Positions 42,928 to 51,684 of a DNA stretch of 64,000 nt are shown here, one piece after another. This stretch comes from JBFLYH01 sp964630235. GTDB taxonomy: Bacteria; Oederibacteriota; JAAXVQ01; JAUVAV01. The notes beneath the pieces are model-generated. The model ran no database searches. It was given only the letters and a program-made list of their open reading frames with translations, and was not told the origin of the DNA. Numbering within the stretch: the first letter of the stretch is position 1; each line of letters starts with the position of its first letter. The stretch is taken from assembly GCA_964630235.1 (NCBI GenBank), contig CAZVUO010000002.1, positions 434,001 to 498,000 of the forward strand, in the 5' to 3' direction. A program made the translations under genes and the position numbers.

Positions 42928-44355
42928 TTAGTAGCCATCTATTGTAGTCGATCCGAACTGAAAATTATCACTATCAGTCAAAAGAACGCCATCGTCGTTT
43001 TGGTCAAGTGATAATCCATCAGCTGAGCGAACAGCATTTCTAACAGTCATAAAAATCTCATAACTACCAGCGCCATACGGTGAAAGAACCAAAGGAACAT
43101 AAACATATACCACTGGATCTGGCGCCAGGGAGTTATCCAGCACCAGCGAGGCAGGAATGACTGGTAGTTGAGAGTTGTTATTCCAAAGGAGAAAATTACT
43201 ATTGTTCACTGAAGCGGGGTCCAATGTGCCGATACCAGAAGGCACCCTGAAAATGACTACATACCGTCGATTAGCTGAATCATAATAGGATGTGAGGTCA
43301 TTCACATAAACCCCGGGAATGTTCTGCGCCTCGCCGGTTTGGGTCATGAGCACGGCGGGTTTGGTATCATCCGACTGTTCGGCTATGCTGTCCCCATCTC
43401 CGTCAAAATAATAATGACGGCTCAGCACCATGGTCGAAAGGTCCGACGAGCGGATGCCATTCAACCCGCCTTTTAATATAAAGAGATATTTTGCGGTGGG
43501 CTGGAGATTATTGAAAACGATCACCAGCGTGTCATCGGGATAGACCGTGGTCTGCAAGGTTACGCTTAAAGGATTGATAGGATTATTACTCGGGTCTGTG
43601 AAAACCACATTGGGATGGAGCGTGGTGGGGCCGGAATAGAAGGTGCTGCTGTCCATCCTGAAATCAGCCGGGACCGGTGCGTTGCATGTGAATTGTACGG
43701 TGATGGTCACATGGCTGTAGGTCGCACTGATATAACCATTGTTCTGCCCGAAAAAGAAGGTCGTTCCTGGTGACGGATTGGCGTTGGTCGCCCAGGAAGG
43801 TGTGATCGCCGTGTGTATAACCGCATGGTCTTTCGTATTATAGGAAAAAGCGGGAGCACCAAGATCAGTCTCAGTATTGTAATTGTCGAACTGGGGGCTC
43901 TCGGGAATGCCATTGCCATTCCCATCCAATTGAGCGCCCGTGATGCTTTGGATGCTGGTGGTCAAAGCGATCCGGTAGTCAGTATTGTTCGTCCAGGTCC
44001 CGCTAGCTGGGATAAGGGTCAGTTCCTGGGCAGCCACGCTATAGGTCAAAGTGATGGTCACAGGCGATTCAGTGGTGCCGGTGGTCTGGTCCAACGCGTA
44101 TAACTGGACCGTGCTGGCATTCACCGTAGCCGGGTTGAGCGGGGTATCGAAACTGATGCGCACGGTCTGCGTAAGGCTACCCGGATAGCCGACCGTGGTC
44201 ACTTGAGGCAGTGCCGAGCTGGCTGAATCGCTGGCCGCATTCAGCTTGATGTCCGGGCTCAAGGGGCCGGCGACCTTGGCGCAAGAGCTGAGGTACACCG
44301 CCGCGCCTGCGGCGACAGTTACAAGAGCGATGATGCCTGTTATTTTTTTCAGCAT
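42928..44355 (-). CDS. Surface lipoprotein with SbsA/Big_5-type Ig domain (copy A)
   Basis: 475 residues. Signal with lipobox LSSC (Cys25). An N-terminal Ig-like domain of the Big_5/SbsA type spans about residues 50-150 (QTVRISFDTPLNPATVNAST ... YSVAAQELTLIPASGTWTNN). Two further Ig-like segments follow (about 210-300 and 345-450: YVVIFRVPSGIGTLDPASVN). A close paralogue is at 46371-47825. Downstream of an outer-membrane barrel gene of the same strand, so the pair may form a surface complex. Function not known. Confidence 0.75.
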   Translation of the reverse strand: MLKKITGIIALVTVAAGAAVYLSSCAKVAGPLSPDIKLNAASDSASSALPQVTTVGYPGSLTQTVRISFDTPLNPATVNASTVQLYALDQTTGTTESPVTITLTYSVAAQELTLIPASGTWTNNTDYRIALTTSIQSITGAQLDGNGNGIPESPQFDNYNTETDLGAPAFSYNTKDHAVIHTAITPSWATNANPSPGTTFFFGQNNGYISATYSHVTITVQFTCNAPVPADFRMDSSTFYSGPTTLHPNVVFTDPSNNPINPLSVTLQTTVYPDDTLVIVFNNLQPTAKYLFILKGGLNGIRSSDLSTMVLSRHYYFDGDGDSIAEQSDDTKPAVLMTQTGEAQNIPGVYVNDLTSYYDSANRRYVVIFRVPSGIGTLDPASVNNSNFLLWNNNSQLPVIPASLVLDNSLAPDPVVYVYVPLVLSPYGAGSYEIFMTVRNAVRSADGLSLDQNDDGVLLTDSDNFQFGSTTIDGY

Positions 44356-44494
44356 GTGGTCACGCTCCTTGCTTGAAGATCTATCAAAACAAAGATTGCT
44401 TCGTCGCTCACGCTCCTCGCAATGACAAAAACAAAATGACTGTCATTGCGAGCGATCCCTTGAGGGAGGGCGTGGCAAACCCTCTCTATCCGCC
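44356..44494. repeat. Intergenic inverted repeat of the CATTGCGAG type
   Basis: About 44409-44455: CGCTCCTCGCAATGACA ... TGTCATTGCGAGCG forms a long inverted repeat around an A-rich centre. A related element occurs at 51529-51609. It lies between the barrel gene (44495) and the lipoprotein gene (44355). Confidence 0.6.
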
Positions 44495-46264
44495 TTAATA
44501 ATAAAGGCAGAAGCTCGCCCGATATACCCCGGGCCGATCAGGTTCGGTAAAACCCGTCAGGTCGATCTGAACCTGCTCCCAGGGCTTCCAGGTAAGTCCG
44601 TAGGCAAAGGAGGTCGTAAAGCTCGTTTGCACATTGGCCCGCTGTTCCGCATGAAAATAATCCCCGGTGTAAGTGGTGAACGATCCAGGGATGTTGAACG
44701 TGACCGAGCCGTCATCGTAGGTCGTGACCGTGGTCGGAACCGGACTTTCCAGCACTTCGCGCGTCTCGGTGCTGGTGTACTGAAAGATCTGGTACTGGCC
44801 GCTAACCTGAATGGAAAAGTTCTTCAAAATATCAATAACGATCGCCAGGGGGAACTGAATGAACGACTGGCTTGAATTCCAGCTGATCCTGCGCTTTTCC
44901 CTGCTGTTGGTTACGACGGTATAACTGTCAGCCGGAACACCGGTCCCGGCATCCCAGCGCCGTGTTTCCTGCGCCGTAATCGTTTCGACCATCTCATTGT
45001 CATTATAGTTCAGAACGCCGTTGATCCCAAAGCCCAAGCGCCACCCGGTGAAGGGAATCTGCCCTCGTAGGCGTAGCTCGGTCCAGGTTGACCCAAAATC
45101 GCCTTCGACTTTCTGATCAAGCGCTACGGTATAGGTGTCGGCAGTGTAAACCGGAATGCCGCTCGTGGTGTCGGTATTATCCAGTCTCTGCCTGCTGTCG
45201 TGGGAAAAATCCGCGTTCTGCCAGGAATATCCGTTGCCTTCAAAGTTGAACCAGCCGGTCCAATTCACGCCCCACAGCGTGTAATCCGCGCGCACGTAAC
45301 TATCCACGCCAAAGCCGGAAAAGGGAACATTATTATAGATACTGGCATTTTCAAATCCGCTTTCGGTCACCTCGTACGTTTGGCGGGAAATGATGACAGG
45401 ATCACTGGGTGAAAAATCCTCGTCGGTTTGATATTTCGCTTCGTATTCATTGCCGTAAGTATCGAGATAAGGCCGGACGTTCACCAGCAGGCCCAAACCG
45501 GGCATGAGCCCAAAGGCATCCTTGGAGCGCGCGGCCAGGACCAACCCCCATTCCGTCCAGGATTCATTCCAGGACCCGGTGCTGGTCATGTCGAACGTAT
45601 GCAAAGACTGGCCGGTGATCAGGTCCACATCGCGCAGCGTGGCAGCCTGTTCGAACGGGAAATCACCCATCCAAAAGGAAGTGGCAGGGTTGTAAGTGGG
45701 GCTGTCCATCCACCATTCGCCCCGAACGCCGATCCCGGCATCCAGGCCATCCAGGCCCAACCCATATCCCACGTACACCTCTCCAACGCTTTGGCTATAC
45801 TGAGCCTCACTACGGCTGTAAGCCTCCCGCCGGAAATCTACGATATTGTCCCCGTTGCCATCGTTGTAATCCACCTGGGTGCCTTCACCAAATCCATCGT
45901 GCGCAGCAGGCGCCCAGAACCGCCAGTTATTCACCGGTTCAGAGTAGGCACTATAATCGAACATAACGCCCAGTCGGCCCAGGCCGATCAGGTCCGTGGT
46001 GCCGCCCACCTGCCAATTACTGTTACTAGGGGAATAACCAAATATGAAGTCGGACCTGCTGTCCAGATTGGACAACTGGCTCCATACTGCGTTCTTAGTG
46101 AAGCTGGGAAGATAGGCCGGGCTGTCCATGAAGAGATCGTACATCTCTTCGAACATGCCCTGGGTGGCTGAATATTGGAAGGACTGTTCCTGGAACGCGG
46201 CGGCGCTGCCAGCGATCAATCCACCCGCGGCCCAGGCCAGAAAAACAATTCGCAGGGTTTTCAC
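44495..46264 (-). CDS. Outer-membrane beta-barrel protein (copy A)
   Basis: Start is GTG 46264, just 3 nt after an AAGGAGGGAGGG run. 589 residues. Signal peptide (LRIVFLAWAAGGLIAGSAAA), an N-terminal conserved plug-like segment (TQGMFEEMYDLFMDSPAYLP), then regular amphipathic strands ending in FCLYY, typical of an outer-membrane barrel. The paralogue at 47846-49624 has the same opening (SVGMFEEMYDLFKYSPAYLP) and ends INLYY. Both precede a lipoprotein gene. Likely a porin-like or assembly barrel; substrate unknown. Confidence 0.75.
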   Translation of the reverse strand: MKTLRIVFLAWAAGGLIAGSAAAFQEQSFQYSATQGMFEEMYDLFMDSPAYLPSFTKNAVWSQLSNLDSRSDFIFGYSPSNSNWQVGGTTDLIGLGRLGVMFDYSAYSEPVNNWRFWAPAAHDGFGEGTQVDYNDGNGDNIVDFRREAYSRSEAQYSQSVGEVYVGYGLGLDGLDAGIGVRGEWWMDSPTYNPATSFWMGDFPFEQAATLRDVDLITGQSLHTFDMTSTGSWNESWTEWGLVLAARSKDAFGLMPGLGLLVNVRPYLDTYGNEYEAKYQTDEDFSPSDPVIISRQTYEVTESGFENASIYNNVPFSGFGVDSYVRADYTLWGVNWTGWFNFEGNGYSWQNADFSHDSRQRLDNTDTTSGIPVYTADTYTVALDQKVEGDFGSTWTELRLRGQIPFTGWRLGFGINGVLNYNDNEMVETITAQETRRWDAGTGVPADSYTVVTNSREKRRISWNSSQSFIQFPLAIVIDILKNFSIQVSGQYQIFQYTSTETREVLESPVPTTVTTYDDGSVTFNIPGSFTTYTGDYFHAEQRANVQTSFTTSFAYGLTWKPWEQVQIDLTGFTEPDRPGVYRASFCLYY

Positions 46265-46318
46265 GTGCCCTCCCTCCTTCACGCCTCAAAGCGGCGTTCA
46301 ATGGCAGTGAAGAACTGA

Positions 46319-46359
46319 TTCCCTGCCCCCGGGATAGTTGAAATCCCTGGGGCAGGGAA
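46319..46359. repeat. Intergenic hairpin between the two duplicated modules
   Basis: TTCCCTGCCCC (46319-46329) pairs perfectly with GGGGCAGGGAA (46349-46359), with further GGGAT/ATCCC pairing inside. No U-tract on the minus strand, so it may be an RNA-stability element rather than a terminator. Confidence 0.5.
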
Positions 46360-46370
46360 ATATATCTCTC

Positions 46371-47825
46371 TTATTGCTGCATATTACGAATATTAGCCGT
46401 TTCGTTAAATGACTGCGTATAGGCATCGTTAGGTTGACCATTCACGCCATCATTGGTTGTATCTAACGGCAAACCTTCGGCGGTCTTAACATTTGGCGAT
46501 ACGATCAGTTCAACAATATGCCGATGGTTGTCTCCAGTGTCCGTGGAAAACTTATACGGAATATATACGTAAACAACAGGGGCAGAGGGAGTACTGTTGT
46601 CCAATTCGATAGATGTAGGTATGATAGGTTTATTGGGCTCGTCCCCGCCCGCATCATAATCATCAGTGTCAATAAGAACGAAAGTACTATTATTCACTGT
46701 TGCAGGATCAAGCGTCCCAGTACCAACACCCGTTGTAATATTAAAGGTTATTGCAAATCGACGAAGCGTATCACTATAAGTTGCGAGCCCAGAAACAGTC
46801 AATCGTGGCAAGGCACTATTATCCACGTTGGCGGTCATAATAGTGGCTGTTTTCCAATCGTCCGAGGCTTCAGCAATACCATTATTATTACCATCGAAAC
46901 GTAGTCCCTTGACGATTGCCATGGTCCCGAGAGCCAAAGGAGTGCGGATTCCATTAATGCCTCCCTTAAGCCCAACTAGATACTTAGTCCCTGGTTGTAA
47001 TGACAAGACTATTTGAAGCGATTGGTTTTGTGCCCCATACACCACAACTTGAACCGGGGTTAGAACCGTTCCGTTGATGTCCGTGATGCGGACATTAGAA
47101 TGCAAGGTTGTTGCATCCTGGAAATAGGAACCGGAATCAAAAAGAAAATTCGGATCGGAGGTACCACCAACAAGAGCCAAATTAACTGTGATGGTGACGT
47201 AAGAGTATACCGCTGGAACACTCCCTAAATAACTTCCAGGTGTAAGAGTTCCGGCGAAACCATTTGCGGTGATAGTTACAGAATCTGCAATCACCACTGC
47301 TGCCGGATTAGTGAAATTCGCCGGGACCGCGCCGAAAGTGAATACCCCATGCTCGTTGTCAAATTCTCCAGATTCAGGAATGTTGTTGCCATTGCCATCT
47401 AGCTGGTTGCCGGTCACGCTCTGGCAGCCGATGCCAGCGATAATGTGATATCGGGCATCGGTGCCCCACACCCCGCCGCTCGGGGTGATGATGGCCTGCA
47501 TGCTTGCCGCATTATAGCCCACTGAATAGGCGATCAGGGTTTCAGACAGCCCATCCGTGCTTTGCTGATAAACCTGGACATTGCTGGTGTTGATGGTCGA
47601 CGCGTTCATGGGGATGCTGAATTGCACGGTCGCGGTCTGGGAAACCGAACCAGGCCCGGTGATAGTTGCGGTTGGCAACTTTTTTTCCGCCGTGGTGCTG
47701 CTGGCGTTCAATAGGCCCAGGTCCGGGCTGAGCGGTCCGGCTTGCTGAGCGCACGAGCTGAGGTACAGTGCCGCGCCGGCGCACAACCCGACCACGGCCA
47801 AACCACCTAGAAGTTTCTTGATCAT
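46371..47825 (-). CDS. Surface lipoprotein with Big_5-type Ig domain (copy B)
   Basis: Start at ATG 47825, with AAAGGAG 9 nt upstream and a clear lipoprotein signal (IKKLLGGLAVVGLCAGAALY, lipobox LSSC); the frame is open to 47939 but lies in the upstream gene's end there. 484 residues, aligned along its length with copy A: PGSVSQTATVQFSIPMNAST, QSVTGNQLDGNGNNIPESGE, PGTKYLVGLKGGINGIRTPL, TGVGTGTLDPATVNNSTFVL. Its first half is GC-rich and its second half more AT-rich. It begins 20 nt after the barrel gene's stop. Confidence 0.78.
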   Translation of the reverse strand: MIKKLLGGLAVVGLCAGAALYLSSCAQQAGPLSPDLGLLNASSTTAEKKLPTATITGPGSVSQTATVQFSIPMNASTINTSNVQVYQQSTDGLSETLIAYSVGYNAASMQAIITPSGGVWGTDARYHIIAGIGCQSVTGNQLDGNGNNIPESGEFDNEHGVFTFGAVPANFTNPAAVVIADSVTITANGFAGTLTPGSYLGSVPAVYSYVTITVNLALVGGTSDPNFLFDSGSYFQDATTLHSNVRITDINGTVLTPVQVVVYGAQNQSLQIVLSLQPGTKYLVGLKGGINGIRTPLALGTMAIVKGLRFDGNNNGIAEASDDWKTATIMTANVDNSALPRLTVSGLATYSDTLRRFAITFNITTGVGTGTLDPATVNNSTFVLIDTDDYDAGGDEPNKPIIPTSIELDNSTPSAPVVYVYIPYKFSTDTGDNHRHIVELIVSPNVKTAEGLPLDTTNDGVNGQPNDAYTQSFNETANIRNMQQ

Positions 47826-47845
47826 CGGTTCGGGCTCCTTTCCGA

Positions 47846-49624
47846 TTAGTAGTACAGATTGATGGAGAACCGGTACTGGTACAGGTACGTGAGGTACGTG
47901 AGATACGTGAAGTCCACGCGCACCTGTTCGTACGGCCACCAGGTCAGGCCGTAGCTGAACTGATTATCGTGGGTAACGTTGTACTCCGAGGTCTGCGACA
48001 TCTCGGTGCTGGTGGTGTTGGCCGGCACGGTGGACGTTACCACGCCGGTGTCCGTGGTCCGGACCGTGGCCGGGAGACGGCGGTCGTAGTTGGTGGTGTT
48101 GGTGGTCTCGGACTTCATGGTGATCTTGTGGTTCACGCCCACCTGCACGTGGAAGTTCTTGAGGAACTTGAAATTGAACGCCACAGGCAGGTCAATGGTG
48201 TTGGTGATGACATCGGTGACCGAATCGGTCTTGTAGCCCGAGGTGCCCACCAGGGTATAATCCGTGGAGGGATCCGCAACGGTCTCGTATTCAACGTGCC
48301 TGCCGTTAAACGTCACATTTGTCTCGCTCGTGGTGTCAACCTTGGTCTGCTCGGAGCAGAACGAGGCGCCTACGCCGAAATCAAACCCTTCGGTCGGGAA
48401 CACCACGCGCGCGCGGGCCAGGATCGTGGTGCCGCTGTCCGAGCCTTCCCAGGTGCGCGCGGTCTTGGAATTGGCGGTGTCGGTCACGAGCACGTTTTCC
48501 ACGCCGTTAAAGGCTGTATTGCGCCACGCGGTATCCGCGATCGAGTCCTTTTTAGCGTCGCCGGCCTTGATCGGAATGCCGACCGTGCCAAAGCCCAGCC
48601 AGCCCGTGAAATTGATTCCAGGCTGGATCACCCAGTCCAGGCGGGCGTCCACGCCCACGCCGATGCCCGTACCCGGAAGGTAATCAACATAACCGTTCTC
48701 GATGCCGGTTTCCTTGTACGTGCGGGAATAATCCGAATACAGGTTGGGATCGGCAGGCGAATTATCGTAGCCTTCCGCATATTCCCAGTCCAGCTTGTTC
48801 GACTGGGTGGCCATAATGCCCTTGAGGTTGGCGGTAAGGTCCATATTGGGCATGATGCCAGGCATGCGGCCAGCCAGGATCAGGGCCCAGCTGTTGGTCC
48901 CGTAGTCCAGGGTGCCGGTGCCTTCGGCATTGCTGGTAAAGATCTGCTGGTTGGTGATCAAGTTGCTCTGGGTTTCCGAGGCGATCCAGTCAAAGGACCC
49001 GTCGTAGTTGCCGTGGTAGGTCGGGTGGGTGGTATTGTCTATATAAGTATCCCAAGTGGGAGCATACGAGTCCCAGTCCCCGCGAATGGCGGCGCCCACT
49101 TCCAGGCCCATAAAATTGCCCATGCCAAAAGCCGCGTAAATGTCGCTGCGGGAGCGGTTGTTGGTCTCCTCGCTGCGGCCGTAGGTCTCACGGCGGTAGT
49201 CAACGATGTTGTCGCTGTCCAGGTCGCGGTATTCGACGTTGGTATATTCCGCCAGGCCGTCGGAAGTGGTGCTCACGTTCCAGGTGCGGGTGGTCTGGCC
49301 GGCGGTGTTTGCCCACCAATCGAACATCAGGCCGGCTTTGCCGATGTCCATGACATCGGCAGTGCCGCCCAGGAGGTACCAGTCAGTGCTGGAAGAGTTA
49401 ACCAACTGGTCGGCGCGGTCGTGCAAGTTGGAGAGTTGTCCCCAAAAGGCGTTCTTCTGGAAGGTCGGGAGGTAAGCCGGGCTGTATTTAAAGAGATCGT
49501 ACATTTCTTCGAACATGCCGACTGAAGCTGCGTTGAGGAAAGATTGGTCAACCGAGGCGAGCGCGGAAGAGCTGATGAAGCCGGACAGGAGTACTGCAGC
49601 GGATAGAGCTAAAAGCTTTTTCAC
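47846..49624 (-). CDS. Outer-membrane beta-barrel protein (copy B)
   Basis: GTG start at 49624 with AAGGAGG 7 nt upstream. 592 residues. Signal peptide (LLALSAAVLLSGFISSSALA), the conserved segment ASVGMFEEMYDLFKYSPAYL, then barrel strands ending LYQYRFSINLYY. Same architecture as copy A at 44495. First gene of the duplicated module; the 5' region up to 50430 contains repeats and an AT-rich stretch (49700-49860) that might hold the promoter. Confidence 0.78.
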   Translation of the reverse strand: MKKLLALSAAVLLSGFISSSALASVDQSFLNAASVGMFEEMYDLFKYSPAYLPTFQKNAFWGQLSNLHDRADQLVNSSSTDWYLLGGTADVMDIGKAGLMFDWWANTAGQTTRTWNVSTTSDGLAEYTNVEYRDLDSDNIVDYRRETYGRSEETNNRSRSDIYAAFGMGNFMGLEVGAAIRGDWDSYAPTWDTYIDNTTHPTYHGNYDGSFDWIASETQSNLITNQQIFTSNAEGTGTLDYGTNSWALILAGRMPGIMPNMDLTANLKGIMATQSNKLDWEYAEGYDNSPADPNLYSDYSRTYKETGIENGYVDYLPGTGIGVGVDARLDWVIQPGINFTGWLGFGTVGIPIKAGDAKKDSIADTAWRNTAFNGVENVLVTDTANSKTARTWEGSDSGTTILARARVVFPTEGFDFGVGASFCSEQTKVDTTSETNVTFNGRHVEYETVADPSTDYTLVGTSGYKTDSVTDVITNTIDLPVAFNFKFLKNFHVQVGVNHKITMKSETTNTTNYDRRLPATVRTTDTGVVTSTVPANTTSTEMSQTSEYNVTHDNQFSYGLTWWPYEQVRVDFTYLTYLTYLYQYRFSINLYY

Positions 49625-50430
49625 GTAGTGTCCTCCTTTCGAGACTCTTTATGTATTTGGATGATACTGCCGAAGCCCTTTGGGAAGCCCCTCCTCTCCT
49701 ATATTTTCGCAGGTTGTAAATTCAAGAAACATGGAGATTCCTTTTTAATCCAATCTAAAAAAATATTCAACCTTTTTTTGGGATTTTTTACATAACAACG
49801 GGATTCGCTTTTAAACTTCATGGGTTGTATAATAATCATTATTATCCGGGCCATGAGAGACTGTGACGGAACGTTTATTAACCCTTGTTCGTCACCCCTG
49901 CGAAAGCCGGGGTCCAGAAAAAACACCCACAGTGGAGTGGTCCCCCGGACTAAAGTTCCCCGCAAGGGGGACCATGGGCCGGGGCTCCCTCCCTCCGCAA
50001 TAAAATCCCGCAAATCATCTCCCCGGCCGAAGGTCCCTTCGGGAGCTGAAGCCCGGGGATTCATGCGGAGGGATTGAACTGGATACCGGCTTTCCAGGCT
50101 GTGTCATAACGCTCGTTTTTGTATTTTTTCGTCACCCCGGTGAAAACCGGGGTCCAGAAAAAGCTGTGAAATGAACCCTTCCTGGATACCGGCTTCCGCC
50201 GGTATGACGGTAGAACCGCAAGTTTCTGAATTATGACACAACCTGTTTCGCCGGCATGACGGCTAAAATAAGGTCCACAGTGGCTTGCGCCCTGGCCCAG
50301 ATCAGCCAGGACTGGGCCGGGGTGACGAACAAGCCTGAAATCCACGTTGTGACCCAGTCTTTAAAGGACGGGGTTGAATAAGCGAAAGAACATAAAAAGG
50401 CCCTGACCCCGGGCGGAAAGGCAAGAGATC
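49625..50430. repeat. Repeat-rich intergenic region
   Basis: 49700-49860 is AT-rich without repeats. 49891-50092 is a paired-hairpin element split by a nested element (about 49935-50078: CCCCCGGACTAAAG..., CTCCCTCCCTCCGCAATAAA, CCCCGGCCGAAGGTCCCTTC, GGAGCTGAAGCCCGGGG). 50131-50208 is a second paired-hairpin copy (GTCACCCCGGTGAAAACCGG ... GCCGGTATGAC). Short open frames here come from the repeats and are not genes. 50209-50430 has nothing recognisable. Confidence 0.75.
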
Positions 50431-51042
50431 ATGGATTTTTTAAGCGCCCTGCCCAGGCATTTGAGCCGAACGCTGGACGCCTGGTTCAGGCCGCATATCC
50501 TGTTTCGCGACCTGGCCTCCACCCAGGACCTGGGACCGGCCTGGGCCAGCCTGGGCGTGACCACCCTGCTGTTTTCTCTTACGTCCCTGCTTGCCCGGGG
50601 CCATGCTATCCCGCTGACTGCCGAGCCGCTGTTCGCTTGCGCTGATTACCGGCTGTGGCAAGCTTTCCTGATGCCCGCGATCCTGGCCGGAGGATGGACG
50701 CTGTGCGCGGCCACGGCCTGGCTGCTGGGCCGCTTGCTGTTGAGGAACCAGACCCCTTTTATCGCCCTGCTCGCGGTCAGCGCGCCCGCGCTCTTCACGC
50801 CCCAGTGGCTGACATGGCCCATGGAACTGACGTGGTCCCTGGGCTTGGTCCAGACCGGAGCGGCCGGATTCCAGGGCATATGGATGAGGCATTTGGCCCC
50901 GGCTTTTACCTTTTTATATATGCTGGCCTTGCTGTGGATCGCCTGGTGGCAGTCCTGCCGCCTGCTCCTGCGCGAAGCCTTCGCCCTGGCGGTTCTTTCC
51001 CTGCTCCCCAGCCTATGGCTGTGGTCGCTATTGCTGAGGTAG
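50431..51042 (+). CDS. Small multi-pass membrane protein, Yip1-like
   Basis: 203 residues on the plus strand, with five hydrophobic segments (about 40-58, 75-100, 108-120, 155-170, 180-202) and little else. The hydrophobic pattern with an early RPHILFRDLA segment resembles bacterial YIP1-domain proteins, but there is no decisive motif. It stands alone between repeats. Purine-rich AAAGGCAAGAG before the ATG may serve as ribosome site. Confidence 0.6.
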   Translation: MDFLSALPRHLSRTLDAWFRPHILFRDLASTQDLGPAWASLGVTTLLFSLTSLLARGHAIPLTAEPLFACADYRLWQAFLMPAILAGGWTLCAATAWLLGRLLLRNQTPFIALLAVSAPALFTPQWLTWPMELTWSLGLVQTGAAGFQGIWMRHLAPAFTFLYMLALLWIAWWQSCRLLLREAFALAVLSLLPSLWLWSLLLR

Positions 51043-51684
51043 GAAAACCGCATCTGTACTCCCACTAGATAAAAACCGTTCCCCTCTCCCCAGCGTCAGC
51101 TGTGGGAGAGGGCGAGGGTGAGGGGTCCAACTGAAAATAGAGAGTTGAGAATAGACCACAATTGAGCTGTTTCTATTGTTCTACTCTCTATTGCTCAATT
51201 GCTCTGCCCGCACTGCGGGCTGCCCCCTCCCCTACCCCCTCCCACCAAACAGTCTGGGGAGGGGAATTAAGATCGTCACCCCGGCATGCTTGTAGCCGGG
51301 GTCCAGTAGGGGCGTTCAAGTGGAGTGGTCCCCCGGACTAAAGTCCGGGGCTCCCTCCCTCCGCAATAATATCCCGCAAATCATCTCCCCGGCCGAAGGT
51401 CCCTTCGGGAGCTGAAGCCCGGGGATTCATGCGGAGGGATTGAACGCCCCTACACCATAGCTGGATTCCGGCTTTCGCCGGAATGACGAACAGGAAGAAG
51501 AGGTGTTGGGGTGTACAGTGGGTGGTCATTGCGAGCAAGGCGAAGTGATCTTATAAGCTTGGGGGATTGCTTCGGCGCCCTTCGACAGGCTCAGGGCGCA
51601 TCGCAATGACTTCTCCGCGGAAAAGTACCTGAGATACCTAAGAAGGGTTAGATTGGAATGGCCAAGAGTGGAATAAAAAGGTCT
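51043..51684. repeat. Repeat-rich intergenic region
   Basis: 51070-51270 is the second copy of the 200-bp repeat at 33893. 51275-51487 is a paired-hairpin element interrupted by the same nested element as at 49935 (about 51318-51447). 51529-51609 is a CATTGCGAGC...GCAATGAC inverted repeat. No gene seen. Confidence 0.8.

Noticed and set aside
49699..50064. Minus-strand open frame with NPRASAPEGTFGRGDDLRD, also found at 51338-51538
   Set aside because: The shared peptide comes from a non-coding palindromic repeat present twice; no start signal or family support.
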